Positions 11,834 to 23,225 of a DNA stretch of 64,000 bases are shown piece by piece; within the stretch, counting starts at the first letter, position 1, and every line of letters starts with the position of its first letter. This stretch comes from Rhizophagus irregularis (taxonomy: Eukaryota > Glomeromycota > Glomeromycetes > Glomerales > Glomeraceae). The stretch covers positions 1,860,001-1,924,000 of the forward strand of contig NC_089429.1 of NCBI RefSeq assembly GCF_026210795.1, read 5' to 3'. Below the pieces are notes generated by a model. The model did not search any database and had not been told where the DNA came from. It saw only the letters and a program-made list of their open reading frames with translations. The position numbers were made by a program, and so were the translations under genes.

Positions 11834-12210
11834 ATGAAAAATAACTATGGAGCATGTAAAAATTGTGACGAACAATATACGAATTTATATAATGTAAAGT
11901 ATGAATGATATAAATCATACTATATCACGAACTGGATTAGTAAGAATGAAAGAATCAATAATTTAATTCAAGAGATGCAATCAGAAATGGATTATATGAT
12001 AATTGAATGGATACCATATAATCAGTTTGATAATATTGAAGAATTAGGTGAAAAAATTTTTGATAAAGTATATTCAGCAATATGGCGATGAGTCGATGAC
12101 TCTTTGAATTATAATAAGCAAAAAATGAATATATAAGAAACCCGAATAAAATAGTTGCTTTAAAATTTTATAATGATCAAAATATTGTCAACAAATTTTT
12201 TAATGAACAG
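11834..12210 (+). pseudogene. Kinase pseudogene, N-terminal zinc ribbon and N-lobe
   Basis: Starts MKNNYGACKNCDEQYTNL, with the C-x2-C half of the zinc ribbon found in this kinase family. It continues NWISKNERINNLIQEMQ, then IIEWIPYNQFDNIEELGEKI (the normal WIPY segment and a damaged Gly loop) and, after a frame change, NPNKIVALKFYNDQNIVNKF, which contains the ATP-binding lysine. In-frame stops lie after the ribbon (TGA), after AIWR (TGA) and in the insert. It ends at a still recognisable donor, GAACAG|GTAAAT. No catalytic C-lobe follows, so this is a truncated 5' fragment. Confidence 0.75.
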
Positions 12211-13036
12211 GTAAATCAAATTTAAAAACATGGAATAAATAGATAAGCAATACTATTTAGGAGAAAGTCGCTTCGCATGAGTTTTACAATATACTGTATG
12301 TACCCAAATACAAATGGCAACAAAATTGCTTATTTTTTGTTATTAGCTGTTGACGAAGTAGAAAATCATCTATAAAGTCGAGATGGTTCTGTTGTGCATA
12401 TTGAACATAAAAATATATACCGTATGCAAGAAAATACAATTGGAATAAAACAACCTGTGGGTATATCCGGAAAAAACATCGCAAATAGAGCACACACAAC
12501 AACCAGTACTTTTTGGAATAAGTCAACCGAATTACTTTCCCTCGTACTCGTGAATAAATTTTTTTTTGGGAATCAGAGCAGATATAATACAGCAATGAAA
12601 TAGTCTACTAAACAAAACACGAGAGAATTGCCTCATTCATCAATAAGAGTAAAGGCACTAGCGCACGAGAAAAACTGCTATTTAGAATGCTGAACTTAAG
12701 TTTAAAGTCAGGGTATTCGCTTATAGCCAAAATACTGAAATTAAGGCATGATTTCGATGAGCTTAAAAAGAATTTTGTAAATCCCAGATTAGATATATTC
12801 AGATAGTTAAGGAAATTCTCAATGAAGCAACTTGGTTTCATAGAAGGTGCGACACAGAATGATCACGATGAACAATAGATTACAATTTACAAATCATGGT
12901 GAATACTGATTACCAAATATTGAAATACATATGAAGGGACATATACGGAAGCAGTATCCTCTCATTTCTAAAATCACCAACAAACCACATTGACATCACA
13001 TCAAACTTCTCTTAAACTAAAGAAAAACTCGCAAAT
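12211..13036. other. Unassigned stretch, no supported gene
   Basis: Overlapping short ORFs on both strands at 12284-12603 show no family features. A plus-strand frame of about 66 codons (about 12607-12810, hydrophilic, containing NKSKGTSAREKLLFRMLNL) is open but has no start or partner exon I can defend. Base composition is slightly less AT-rich than the surroundings, so a decayed gene is possible. Confidence 0.35.
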
Positions 13037-13563
13037 ATGACTGAGTCTCAGTTTCCTCGCTATCTGTTTCCTCAGTTCACAGAAGAAGAGTTAGAAGAAG
13101 CAAGTAAAAGATCAAGGACTTCCGTGAATTGGACTGAATATAATAAGTGGGTCAAGGACGGCAAACCTTACGAAGAAGAAGATTTCATTGATCAAAAATG
13201 TAAAAATGATTCTCAACAAAGATCAGTTGGTAAATCCATTGATTTGTATCCATTCTATTATTTCATTTTTATGTATATATTAAGTTGATAAAGCCAAACT
13301 TGTAAAATTTTTTTGAAGGAGCAAAACGAGGTAACCTTATCAGAAAAGGAAGATCAGGACATGGAGTTAAATCTAACGATAGTTCCGGGAAGACAACTAG
13401 AAAGGCCTGGAAAAAAAGCATTGTATTTGCTTCCACAAATACTAAATCCAAAACCACCACTTGTAAAGACGGTGAATATAGTAATAAAACACTTGGATCC
13501 AATAAAATATCCCATTCTATCAAACTACACGAACATGATGATTCAAAATCTGCAAAAAGATAA
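13037..13563 (+). CDS. Small hypothetical protein, two exons
   Basis: Exon 1 (13037-13229) starts MTESQFPRYLFPQFTEEEL and continues with an acidic/aromatic stretch (VNWTEYNKWVKDGKPYEEED). A donor GTTG|GTAAAT and acceptor GAAG|GA bound an 89-nt phase-1 intron. Exon 2 (13319-13563) is strongly basic (GAKRGNLIRKGRSGHG, KTTRKAWKKS) and ends in TAA. Total 145 aa. No family recognised; an acidic N-terminus followed by a Lys/Ser/Thr-rich tail would suit a nucleic-acid- or chromatin-associated protein, but that is speculation. Codon use is less AT-biased than in the F-box genes. Caution: another frame is open across exon 2 and beyond (13313-13849), so the second exon's frame is not secure. Confidence 0.5.
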
Positions 13564-15334
13564 TTTCCTTCATGTTTTGATCGGGCTCAGTATTAGAGCG
13601 GAAGTTAGAGAATTTATACTCGATAAAGTAAGCAATCAATTGAAAATTAATGGACCAACAATCACCAATTATCATATTGTACCCAAAGGTTCTTACATGT
13701 ACACATTATATCTACCAAATAACCATTTTCTAATCTTACGCCATCTGAAGGGTAGATGGTATAGAGCTTTGGCTTACTTTTCTAATCACAACACTTATTC
13801 TAATTTTCTCAATATATTCTTTACGAATAAGACTTTTACAACACCATAATATTTTTATAATATGAACTGCAATGTGTAATTTTTCTGTATACTTAACATA
13901 TTCTTATTTAATATTTTTTTATAGCGCAGTATGATTGCAAATGTAATTTTCTATAATCTCTAACATATTTTTACATTAAAATATCATAATACTTTTAACT
14001 ACGCATTATGAATAGCAATATATAATTTTTCTTACAAACAATAAATCAAAGTCTCATTTTTATATAGCTATATGTTTTTTGTGTGATTTGGCGAGTGGGA
14101 TTGTGGAAACATGTATGCTATTATTTCTCGCTGCAATCGATATAGATTTGAAATGTGTAATGCAATTCTTTAAAAGAATCTTGCTAAGAAAACCCTATTA
14201 ATGTATGGTGGAATTGAGGAGTAATTTCGTGACAAAATCATTTTTACGTGATAATCTGTTTCCACACAAAACAAGTGTTTTGGCTTTGAAGTATGTAAAA
14301 TATCTAGGGTATAATGTTATAAAATATATACACATATATTATTATTGAAATTTAATGGTTCGACTAGTTCAGTTTGTGCTCCAAACTACTAGTTTCAGGT
14401 CTCAAACTAGATGAAACTAGGTTTAATAACCTGGTTTAAGACCTGGACTAACTGTTAAATAAACTCTAGATATTTTTTAAAATGACATGTTCTCATTTAA
14501 TTATTTTCGGTTTGAGTAATCCGGTTTAAATCAGTTCGGAATAAACCACTTAACATCCCTATTAATTTGTATAAGTTAGTGTTAAGATTTCACACATTCT
14601 TTACAACCTGTATGTAGTATTGCGCATGTGAAGATTATTAATTAGATTTTTATTGCTTGTTTTTAAAATTTAATTTTAAATGTTTTCATTTACTCATTTA
14701 TTAAATTTTATAAAATAAATTTATCTGCAAAGCTTAGATTAACCTGTATAAATAATTTTGAATTGCGCGACTTGTGATTTGATCTATTCCGTAATTATTA
14801 TGGTTTGAATAATTTGATTGGCTGTCGGGTCATGTGTACGTTCCAATGGAGGATTCCATTGTTATTTATATTCCCTAATTTTGTTATTCATACCCCCATG
14901 GCCAGAATTAAGGACTGGATCTTATTATTTCGTTTTCAGTCTATTTTTGTTAAACCGGTTCTTTTTTAATTTTTAATATTATTTTTTTCTATTTTTTTAA
15001 TTTTGAAACTGAATTTATAATATTTTTCATCCCAGTTTTTTCTCTTTATAGTAATCTATATTAATATTTTTTATATCGATTTGTTGGTCCAATAATAAGC
15101 ATGATTTTTATTTTTAGTAATTTTTTTATTATTGTTTTATTAATTTTCTTTTCTATTTTTCTTTTTTTTTCATTCTTTCACTTCTTAGGTTTGCATTAGC
15201 GATATAATTTAAGTAAAAATTTTTTTTTTATTGAATAAATTGTATAAATATGCTTTGTGTAATTTTTTTTTACTTGAAAGATAAGAAAAAAACATGCTAA
15301 TATTTAATGGGATATTGATTTAAACTCATTTAAT
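13564..15334. other. Intergenic stretch without supported gene
   Basis: To 13849 one plus frame remains open (a possible alternative exon of the upstream gene). Around 14353-14560 there are scattered related words (ggtttaa, actagtt, aaactag) that could be a decayed transposon end. The rest is AT-rich, with T runs at 14940-15250. Confidence 0.45.
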
Positions 15335-15353
15335 CCTGTTGCAATGCAACAGG
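15335..15353. other. Perfect hairpin
   Basis: CCTGTTGCA-A-TGCAACAGG, a perfect 9-bp stem with a one-base centre, immediately 3' of the F-box pseudogene on the minus strand. It could be a protein-binding palindrome or a transposon footprint; nothing in the sequence decides. Confidence 0.6.
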
Positions 15354-15371
15354 CCACTGAGGCCAGTATAT

Positions 15372-16535
15372 AACTATTTAATTCATTTATAAGCTCATCA
15401 ACTTGAATACCATAAATTTAAACTCTTCTACTTTATTGTTCAAATAAAACAGATCTTTCCTTGCAAATGAGAAGACTCTCTATAGCTAATTAGGTGACTC
15501 TTTTTTCTTTTGTAATATATTTCTTACAAGGTAAAATATTTTCACTTTCTTGATACAATTACTTACTGAATAATAATTTTCTAGTAATAATATTTTGAAA
15601 ATTTTTGAAAATTTTTAAAGAATACCTCCAAATCATTTACATTGAATTTAAGCGCCAAACCTAAATATTCTAAACTATAAGGAAGAATTTGTCCTAAATT
15701 TTGTAATACAATTAAACTATCATAATCTAATTTGATCAGGATTAAATCGGTAAATAGTATCAATATTAAAATAATCAAGATTTTGTTATTAAATCAATTG
15801 CTGAAAAAATATTTTGATCATTATTTTACAATTAAAATAAATTTTTTTGAGTTTTTGCTGTGAATCAATCAGCCTGTATAAATCTTTTTCAACAAGATCA
15901 CAAGAAAGAATATGAAGTGATGAAATTGTAGTGTAATTAGAATAAAAAAACATTTTATAAATGATATTAAGTTCCTAGACATAATAATTTTTGGGATTTT
16001 AATACCATAAATTAAATTGGATTTTGTAAGGTTAATTGTAGAGTAGAATTGAAAGAATCATCGTCAAGCATCCCAAAAGTCCATGAAATTTCAAAAGTAT
16101 GTAAATTAGTATCATTTTTATTAATATTTTGATTAATGACAGGAAAACAAAATAACTATTTCAGTTCTTTGTTAAAGTTTGAAACTCTTGTTTTTGCAAT
16201 CCAACTTTTAATAGAAAACTAAAGTTTTGTATACTTAAACATTTAATAAAACTAGGATAATTAAGTAATGTATTTGAAATAATAATGAATCAGTAATAAT
16301 TCCATATTCATTTAATTTTATTTTGTCATCATCATTTAATTTGTGTAAGTAAATCAATAAAGCAGTAATTTTTAAGATGCCATCCTGAGAATGGGTCCTC
16401 CATAATAATGGAATTGCCAAACGACACCATAATATATTAACTAAAATACATCGAAAAGTCATTCGAAAATATTGTATAATTTCGTACGTCTGTTAATTCA
16501 GGTTGGTCTCCTGAAAAAATTTTTAAGCATGCCAT
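15372..16535 (-). pseudogene. F-box/LRR pseudogene
   Basis: Starts at an ATG (16535) with the family's MACLKIFSGD-like N-terminus. Frameshifts follow almost at once. Recognisable blocks are CILVNILWCRLAIPLLW (16462 downward), LHKLNDDDKIKLNEYGIITD, then VLQNLGQILPYSLEYLGLAL and FNVNDLEVFFKNFQKF (15778-15581), and a C-terminal GIQVDELINELN-like end near 15372. The gene is shorter than the ~1600-nt norm, with internal deletions and multiple stops. The KLNEYGIITD block places it with the genes at 36.5 and 44.5 kb, not with the larger subgroup. Confidence 0.85.
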
Positions 16536-17870
16536 ATTTGCAAAAGAGGAAAGAGAGATATTATATTTAAAATTTTCAGATATTTAGACATAACGGATCA
16601 ACTGATCATAACATTTATAGAATCAACGTGACTCAAACAATATTCACTTCACTATTTAACTTTAAAAATTAATATTTTGAAAAACATTGCTAATTAAACA
16701 GTTAAAAGTGTATGGAGAATAATCCTCATTTCTCTCTAACTTAAATGAAAAAAATTATTTAACTTACAAAATTTAAACTTAAATTTACTCAATCCTTTTA
16801 TATATGTTCTTATTCAAAAATTCTATTATTTATTAACATTTTTAACCTTTGAGATCTTTGATAATTAGTGAAAAGCTATTTCTATATTTTGTTAGTCCTA
16901 GTTTGCTTATTAATTAATATCATCAACTTTTTAAAACAGCCTAAAATTTCGGTCCGCTTTTAGAATAATGAAAGTTAATTTGTATGCAGAAGACTTCAAT
17001 TTAAAAATAATATTTCTTTATTGATTACATTTATATTACTAAATTCTTAGAATTTTTACTTATTTGCTATACAAAATATAAAATTAACTTTTATAGTTGC
17101 GTTCAGAACCCTTGTTAGTTTTTATATTTGATGCGAATCCTGATGATGACATGTATTGAATTGTACGTATTTTCAAACAACTTTATTATGAAATTACAAG
17201 TAAGGAATAAAATGCTACCAGATCTTTCTAGAACTTTGATGAGTTTTAATCTAATCCAACTTATAATTCCCCGTATGTCCACATAGCATGAAACAAAACT
17301 ATATTTAGTATGACAACTAATTTAATTAGTAATTTAGCTATCTAATTTTTTTGCTAATAATGAACATACGCAAAGGATTTGTAGATGATCTTTTGTCATC
17401 TTTCTAATTTAATTATAACATTCATCAATCAGGGTTGCTTCAAGATGCATGATCACTATGCTTGTACTATACCTATAATCGTACCTAATACTTTAGATTA
17501 TTTATCTTAATTTTAACGAAATAAATGAAATTTTTTCATTTGGATATTTTTATAATTTTATCACATACTCCTAATTAGTAAATATTAGTTACCATCTAAA
17601 AATTTATTACAAAAACAGCATTTACCTTCAAACAGATTCAAATGATTAGTAATTTGGCCTCTTTACATTTTTTTATCTATTAATTTATAACTTATTTATT
17701 TATTTTAGGATTGTCTATTAGTTTAGAAAGTTAGGCAAGTTTTGCACTTACTATCGTTTGTTTACTACTAACAATAGATAGTATAAAAAATGACGTGTTA
17801 TGTACATAAATGAAAAATGATAAACATTTTCTTTAAGCATTGTATGAGGCAGCGGCATCACTACACGATA
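16536..17870. other. Intergenic: divergent upstream regions of two F-box loci
   Basis: No gene. GGATCAACTGATCAT near 16595 resembles the TGATCA palindromes upstream of intact paralogues. The stretch at 16910-17700 (words such as catcaactttttaaaacagcct and ttggcctctttacattttt) recurs at 21690-21900, showing that an upstream region was duplicated. Confidence 0.5.
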
Positions 17871-17894
17871 TTTGTCGCACAATTTTTTTTTGCA

Positions 17895-17950
17895 GATCAT
17901 GATCATGTGTAGTAACTTGTGCAACAAACGGAGTTTCCGCTCCGAAATTC
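17895..17950 (+). promoter_or_regulatory. Conserved F-box upstream module with TGATCA palindrome
   Basis: GATCATGATCATG (17895-17907), then GCAACAAACGGAGTTTCCGC and TCCGAAATTC (17921-17950), 69-98 nt before the ATG at 18019. CGGAG..CTCCG can pair. The same module precedes four other paralogues in this window, on either strand. Confidence 0.75.
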
Positions 17951-18018
17951 AAATAATAAATTTATCATATTGGCGTAACTTTGGAATCCCCTTTTCTCCC
18001 TTCTTTTTTTCATTTAAT

Positions 18019-19686
18019 ATGGCATGCTCAAAGTTATTTTCAGGAGACTTACCCGAGTTAATGAACGAAGTTATACAATATTTTCATTATGATCATAAAA
18101 CATTACATTCATGTATATTAGTTAACAGATTATGGTGTCGTTTAGCAATCCCATTATTATGGGAAGATCCTTTTTCAATTAAAGATCCTAAAAATTATCA
18201 TTTCATTGAAATTTATTTGCATTATTTAAATGATGATGATAAAACGAAATTAAATGAATATGTAATTCATAATGAATTATTTCCTTCAAATGCATTATTT
18301 AATTATCCTAGTTTTATTCAACATTTAAGTTCATTTAAGATTTGTTGTTCTATTGAAAAGTGGATTACAACTGTTGGGACTTCAACAACTAGTAATGAGC
18401 AACATTCTAGATATTTTACACGAAAAACAAATTTACAAATTCCAATCTCTACAAAATTAATATATAAGTTGTTATTTCTAATATTCATTGAAAACGGAGC
18501 AAATTTGCATAGTTTTGAAGTTACGTTTATTAGGAAGATTGAAATTGATTATTTTAATGAGATTTTTGAATTAATTTTACAAAATCCGAATTTCATTTAT
18601 AATATTAAAAATTTTAAAATTGATTTCCATGAAATAACTGATAACATAATGGAGTTTTTAAGAAATATCTACTCTAATTGCAAATCAATTTCGTCACTTG
18701 ATTTTCAATTTCCATCATGTAATTTTAATTATTCAGTAATTGAAAAAAGCTTATCACAATTAATTAAATCTCAGGAAAATCTTCAAAAGATTTTATTTGG
18801 TTATAACGATTCACCATTGCATCATTCATTATTATCATTAAAATATTCTGATTGTTCAAATACATTAAATACAATTATATTTTATCATGTTGATTTTAAA
18901 AATATAGTTGTTTTAAACGAAGCCTTTAATCAGCTGAATGCTTTAGAATCAATTCATATTGTTTATTGTTATTCCCTAGATTCTAATTTTGTTCAACAAA
19001 TTAGTAATGTCACTAAACCTTTTAAATTAAAGTCTTTATTTATGCGTGGAATTTTACAAATTGAATCATTAAAATTGTTAATGCAAAAATTTGGCAATTA
19101 TATAGAAAATATTGGAATTACGAACAAAGAATCACAACAATTATTACAATTAATTATAAAATATTGTAGCAATATTAAATATTTGGTTACTACTTGGTTA
19201 GATACTACTAAGAGTGTTTATTTATTATTTAGTTTAATTGAAAATATTACACAAAATCTTAATTATCTTACAATTAATTGTCCTCGTTACTCTGAAAGTT
19301 ACTATTTTAGTTCAATTATATTACAAAATTTAGGACAAATACTTCCTTTTAAATTAAAGTATTTAAATTTAATTCTTATGATTAGTAATACGATTAATTT
19401 GGAAATATTCTTAAAAAATTTACAAAATACTTTTATTAAAAGATTGTTAATAAAAAATGTAATAGTGAAAGAAGAAAATGAAGATATTTTCCCCTATATA
19501 AAAGAATATATTATGAAAACGAAAAGAGTTGAGTATTTGGCTATTTTGGAGAATATTGATGGAAAATATGAAGATTTATTTTTCCAGAAAGAAAAAGTGA
19601 AGGTATTCCAATTACATGGTATAAAAGTTTTAAATTACAGTGATTTGGTTATTAATGTTTATGATTTTATAAAAGAAATTTGTTAG
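18019..19686 (+). CDS. F-box/LRR-like protein
   Basis: Intronless, 555 aa from MACSKLFSGD. F-box at residues about 9-52 (LPELMNEVIQYF ... SCILVNRLWCRLAIPLLWED), followed by the family block KNYHFIEIYLHYLNDDDK and degenerate leucine-rich repeats to the end (NLGQILPFKLKYLNLIL near residue 445, tail VYDFIKEIC). Predicted SCF substrate receptor (family knowledge); substrate unknown. The frame is open 49 codons further upstream, but that DNA is the conserved upstream module, which is read in other frames in the paralogues, so MACSK is taken as the start. Confidence 0.94.
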   Translation: MACSKLFSGDLPELMNEVIQYFHYDHKTLHSCILVNRLWCRLAIPLLWEDPFSIKDPKNYHFIEIYLHYLNDDDKTKLNEYVIHNELFPSNALFNYPSFIQHLSSFKICCSIEKWITTVGTSTTSNEQHSRYFTRKTNLQIPISTKLIYKLLFLIFIENGANLHSFEVTFIRKIEIDYFNEIFELILQNPNFIYNIKNFKIDFHEITDNIMEFLRNIYSNCKSISSLDFQFPSCNFNYSVIEKSLSQLIKSQENLQKILFGYNDSPLHHSLLSLKYSDCSNTLNTIIFYHVDFKNIVVLNEAFNQLNALESIHIVYCYSLDSNFVQQISNVTKPFKLKSLFMRGILQIESLKLLMQKFGNYIENIGITNKESQQLLQLIIKYCSNIKYLVTTWLDTTKSVYLLFSLIENITQNLNYLTINCPRYSESYYFSSIILQNLGQILPFKLKYLNLILMISNTINLEIFLKNLQNTFIKRLLIKNVIVKEENEDIFPYIKEYIMKTKRVEYLAILENIDGKYEDLFFQKEKVKVFQLHGIKVLNYSDLVINVYDFIKEIC

Positions 19687-20825
19687 ATAATAACTAAGGT
19701 TACACATAGTACATATAAATCATTTAAATTGTATAAATAAATTGATATAAATAAATATAACAATTTAAGGAAATAATTTTAATATTACTATTCTTTTTAT
19801 TGTATGCCAAAGTAATAGAATTTAAAGTTATTTTTTAATCAAATTTTATTATTTACATTATTAAGGATCATATTCTAATCTCAAAATTGTTACCAATTAG
19901 CTACAATAATTACTGAGATTCTATATATTTTGACAGTGATTGTTTTATAATTATTTATACTAAACATATATAATACTACTAAAGAATTTAATACCAATAT
20001 ACTGTAATCTATACTGTAATCTTATCATAATTAAAAATATCATTGTTTACCCTCGTTATAAAACATAATAAAGATTTAAAAGAATTGAGCTCACTTTAGT
20101 CAATTTAAATGTAAAGATATATATATCAAAAAAAAAGATAAGAATTCAATGCTAAAGATTAACAAATTTACAAATTTAACAAGCTTGATTATTATTCTTT
20201 ATTTGCATATAAAATATTTGAACAATTTTTATCCTTCAATGTCAATATTAATAATAACTGAATGACATTAGCAATGTTTTTTTAAAATAAAATTGTTTAT
20301 TAGGACATTTAATTTATTGACTTATAGTATTTACATAACTTATTAGCTATCTACATTTTTTAATAATTTATAGACTTGGAATAGTAATATAGTGTTAACG
20401 TCAGTTCTTTAGTTGCTTAAAATTATTAAGCAGTAAGTTTAATTAAAAATGTATTAAGCAGAAGGATCGGAGAGGTCAGGAATTAAGATGATTAACATAA
20501 ATCTTATACAAAACAATCAATTCTAACAAATCCGACCAGATGCGAATAAAGTATAGCTTCCCAATTAGCCTATACGATCAGACGCAAATGAAGGATTTAC
20601 AAACAATCAAAAACAAACAATAGGAAATAAGAAATAAAGTGTATAAGACATAATTCAGGACAAGGTGTATATTTAGAATATAGACTTTATTATCATCATT
20701 AAACTTTAGGACTTTTTGACCCTTAATACATGGCATGAGTGCGCGCTTTATTCAACCTTGCAAATACGATCTATTTATAATAAAATTTACACTAATTACA
20801 ATATATTGAATATATACTATATATG
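19687..20825. other. Gene-free 3' flank
   Basis: AT-rich, with no open frame of interest. A slightly GC-richer patch at 20460-20750 (gaccagatgcgaat ... cgatcagacgcaaat) carries two related words but no recognisable element. Confidence 0.5.
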
Positions 20826-20958
20826 TACTATATAAAATATATAAAATATATACTATATGAAATATATAAACTATATGGAATATATAAACTATATGGAATA
20901 TATAAACTATATGAAATATATAAACTATATGGAATATATAAACTATATGAATTATATT
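20826..20958. repeat. 18-bp AT minisatellite
   Basis: About six to seven copies of an 18-bp unit of the form GAATATATAAACTATATG. The period is a multiple of three, so it yields meaningless open frames on both strands. It ends a few bases from one target-site duplication of the neighbouring SINE. Confidence 0.85.
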
Positions 20959-20963
20959 TAATA

Positions 20964-21485
20964 TATTACATTTATCCACTATTTTTTTATTTTTTATTTT
21001 TAGAAAACAGAAAAGCGAACCCGTAGATTCAATTATACAGAGAACATAAAAGTCTATATATAATACTATCACTACATGGCAAGCCACCCCGAAGCGTGAC
21101 GAATTCTGTTCTTTTATGGAGTAGGTGAACACGAGTCAGAACCACGAACTTTCCCAAGAACACCCGCCTTGAAATAAAAAATTGGTAGCCCAGGATAGGA
21201 TTACTCCCCCTGGGTGTCGACTACCGAGGTAGTCTACCATTGGTTGATACCACGGTTGTGACCGAAGTCGGTGTGATACCATGATCTACGCACTTTCCCA
21301 CCACTAGGGCTACGATCTACACCTTCTAGGCCTATGGTATAGGCCCACGCAGTATAATTCATAGAGCATCCGTTGGCTGGACGGATCGAACCTGCGTCCT
21401 CCATTCCTGTCTTAGACAATCATAGGAGGGGTACACCATGCCAGTGCACTAGGTCAGCCACGACCCTATTACATTTATCCACTAT
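20964..21485 (-). mobile_element. tRNA-derived SINE with 19-bp target-site duplication
   Basis: The body (20983-21466, 484 bp) is flanked by a perfect 19-bp direct repeat, TATTACATTTATCCACTAT, at 20964-20982 and 21467-21485. On the minus strand the element starts GGGTCGTGGCTGACCTAGTG, an A-box-like pol III promoter. It has a clear B box GGTTCGATCC (21392-21383), continues as GC-richer sequence unlike its surroundings, and ends in an A-rich tail (AAAAATAAAAAATAAAAAA). Internal pol III promoter, A tail and a long target duplication are the hallmarks of a retroposed SINE mobilised by a LINE. No coding capacity. The perfect duplication suggests a recent insertion. Confidence 0.88.
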
Positions 21486-22330
21486 GTTGCATATATTCGA
21501 CATTCGCAACATAGATCGTCATCATGTGATCATGAACTTATTCTTGTGTAACAATAGTATATTGGTCGATCAATATCTCAATTCTTTAACAATAATAATA
21601 ATAATATTCTTTTTTAAATTATGAAATATTTGATAATTTGGGAAATTCTAATCCTATACTTTTGTTAATAGTCTTACTTACTAGTTTACTTACTAATTAT
21701 AATAACATCAATTTTTAAAACAGCCTGCAAATTCACTATGATTTTTGTAGTACCTGTATTAAGTCAGATATATTTTAATTTAACGTAATAAATGAAATTT
21801 TTTATTTGGAGTTTTTTACCGTCTCATAATTTATTTCAAAAATCAAGCAGTTCATCTTTAAACAGATTCAGATTTGGCCTCTTTACATTTTTTATCATAT
21901 AATATTTACTATTTTTTTATATCGCTTTTTATAATACATTTCTCAAAAAAAGTAATATTATTTTTCTTACTTTTACAATTTTACAATTAAATTAACAAGT
22001 TATGACAATAATAGCATTAGTTTGGCGTTACCTTGAAAATTCACCACAGCCGAAATTTAACATGATTTAGAACAAAATGTATATATTTTATGTATTTTAT
22101 ATAATTATTATTAAACGTAAAATTTAATTTTCTTTTGAACACAAATCTTTTTATAGCCTTTTATTTTTAAGAAAATGTTGCATATTGAAAGTAGAAAAAA
22201 GTCTTTTTAATCTTATCCGTTTATTTCACATTTTAGTAATCCGCTCGATTTATCATGATTATCATTTTATAATGTACAGCAATAATTAATAAAAATTAAT
22301 TTATGATTTTATTTATAAATATAACCAAAG
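21486..22330. other. Intergenic, partial copy of F-box upstream DNA
   Basis: No gene. 21690-21900 resembles 16910-17700 (upstream of the F-box gene at 18.0 kb), though no F-box start follows here. Probably the remains of a duplicated locus. Confidence 0.45.
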
Positions 22331-22349
22331 AATAAAATTTTTATAATAA

Positions 22350-22760
22350 AAATTTATTATTAATATTTTTTTGGGAGGAATTGTAATTATCCCCTCATCA
22401 TTATACTTAGCCACCAACTCATTGTGCTCATTTGTCCATGCACCATCCAGCTTGTAATAACTCTCAAATTTAATTGGAATCTTTTTTGGGTATTTCCAAC
22501 TCTCAAAAAATGATTCTAACTCTTCTGTTGTGAAATTCCATTTGTATCCAAATGAAAATATTCATATAGTTTAGGAGATACATTACTTAAAATCCTTAAT
22601 AATTTGTCTCCATTGGGATCTACTACTTCGCGGGTAGCAACAACATCAACTCTGGGATCTTATTTTTTCGAATTGTGTACAATTAGAAAAAATTCTGCTA
22701 ATTTCTATCGAATTTGTAGGGTCAATATTTATAATTAACTTCATAGGTGTGGCGATATTG
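22350..22760 (-). pseudogene. C-terminal relic of a second F-box/LRR family, copy 1
   Basis: Minus-strand blocks in three frames: NIDPTNSIEISRIFSNCTQF (about 22735-22678), VDVVATREVVDPNGDKLLRI then SNVSPKLYEYFHLDTNGISQ (about 22655-22530), and FTTEELESFFESWKYPKK through ESYYKLDGAWTNEHNELVAK to the 3' end near 22350. Frameshifts separate them and there is no N-terminus, so it is dead. The family differs from the MACSK-type genes. It resembles the C-terminal region of other RNI-like F-box proteins of such fungi; this assignment is from style only. Confidence 0.6.
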
Positions 22761-22879
22761 CCCTAATCAGTTGATTGTTTTTATCTGGATAATCTTCATA
22801 CCCACTAAGTGGAAAGCGTATATTTTCTAATTGTATAATAAAAGTGAATAAAATTTTTATAATAAAAATTTATTATAAA

Positions 22880-23225
22880 TATGTTTTTTCTTCGGAATTG
22901 TAATTATCCCCTCATCATTATACATAGCCACCAACTCATTGTGTTTATTTGTCCATGCACTATCAGCTCATAATAACTCTCAAATTTAATTGGAAATCTT
23001 TTTTGGTATTTCTAACTCTCAAAAAACGATTCTAACCCTTCTGTTGTTGTGAAATTCCATTTGTATACAAATGAACATTTTCCGTATATTTCTAGGAGAT
23101 ACATTACTTATAATCCTTAATGATTCGTCTCCATTAAGATTTACAACTTCGTGGATAGCAGTAACATCAACTTTGGGATCATATACATCTGCTGTAAAGC
23201 TTATTTTTTTTCTAATTGTGTAATC
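22880..23225 (-). pseudogene. C-terminal relic of the second F-box/LRR family, copy 2
   Basis: The same blocks as copy 1, more decayed: FTADVYDPKVDVTAIHEVVN, then LNGDESLRIISNVSPR, then a frameshifted EEL/ESF segment. Copies 1 and 2 and a third stub at 23228-23310 each end in the same flank (gaataaa-tttttataataaaaattt then aattatcccctcatca), so the 3' portion was tandemly duplicated. Confidence 0.55.

Noticed and set aside
12284-12603. Overlapping 103-aa minus and 69-aa plus ORFs
   Set aside because: No domain, no splice context, and mutually exclusive; kept only as an unassigned stretch.
17872-18018. N-terminal extension of the F-box gene at 18.0 kb (and the similar ones at 28581-28712, 35417-35590, 41459-41500)
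   Set aside because: The frame is open, but starts mostly with non-ATG codons and runs through a module read in different frames in the paralogues, so it is not a conserved protein.
20752-21132. ORFs on both strands with HIVYIF / GIYKLY repeats
   Set aside because: They are the translation of an 18-bp AT minisatellite and part of a SINE.
21383-21466. A stand-alone tRNA gene
   Set aside because: A and B boxes are present, but there is no closing acceptor stem or cloverleaf; the flanking 19-bp duplication and A-rich tail make it a SINE.
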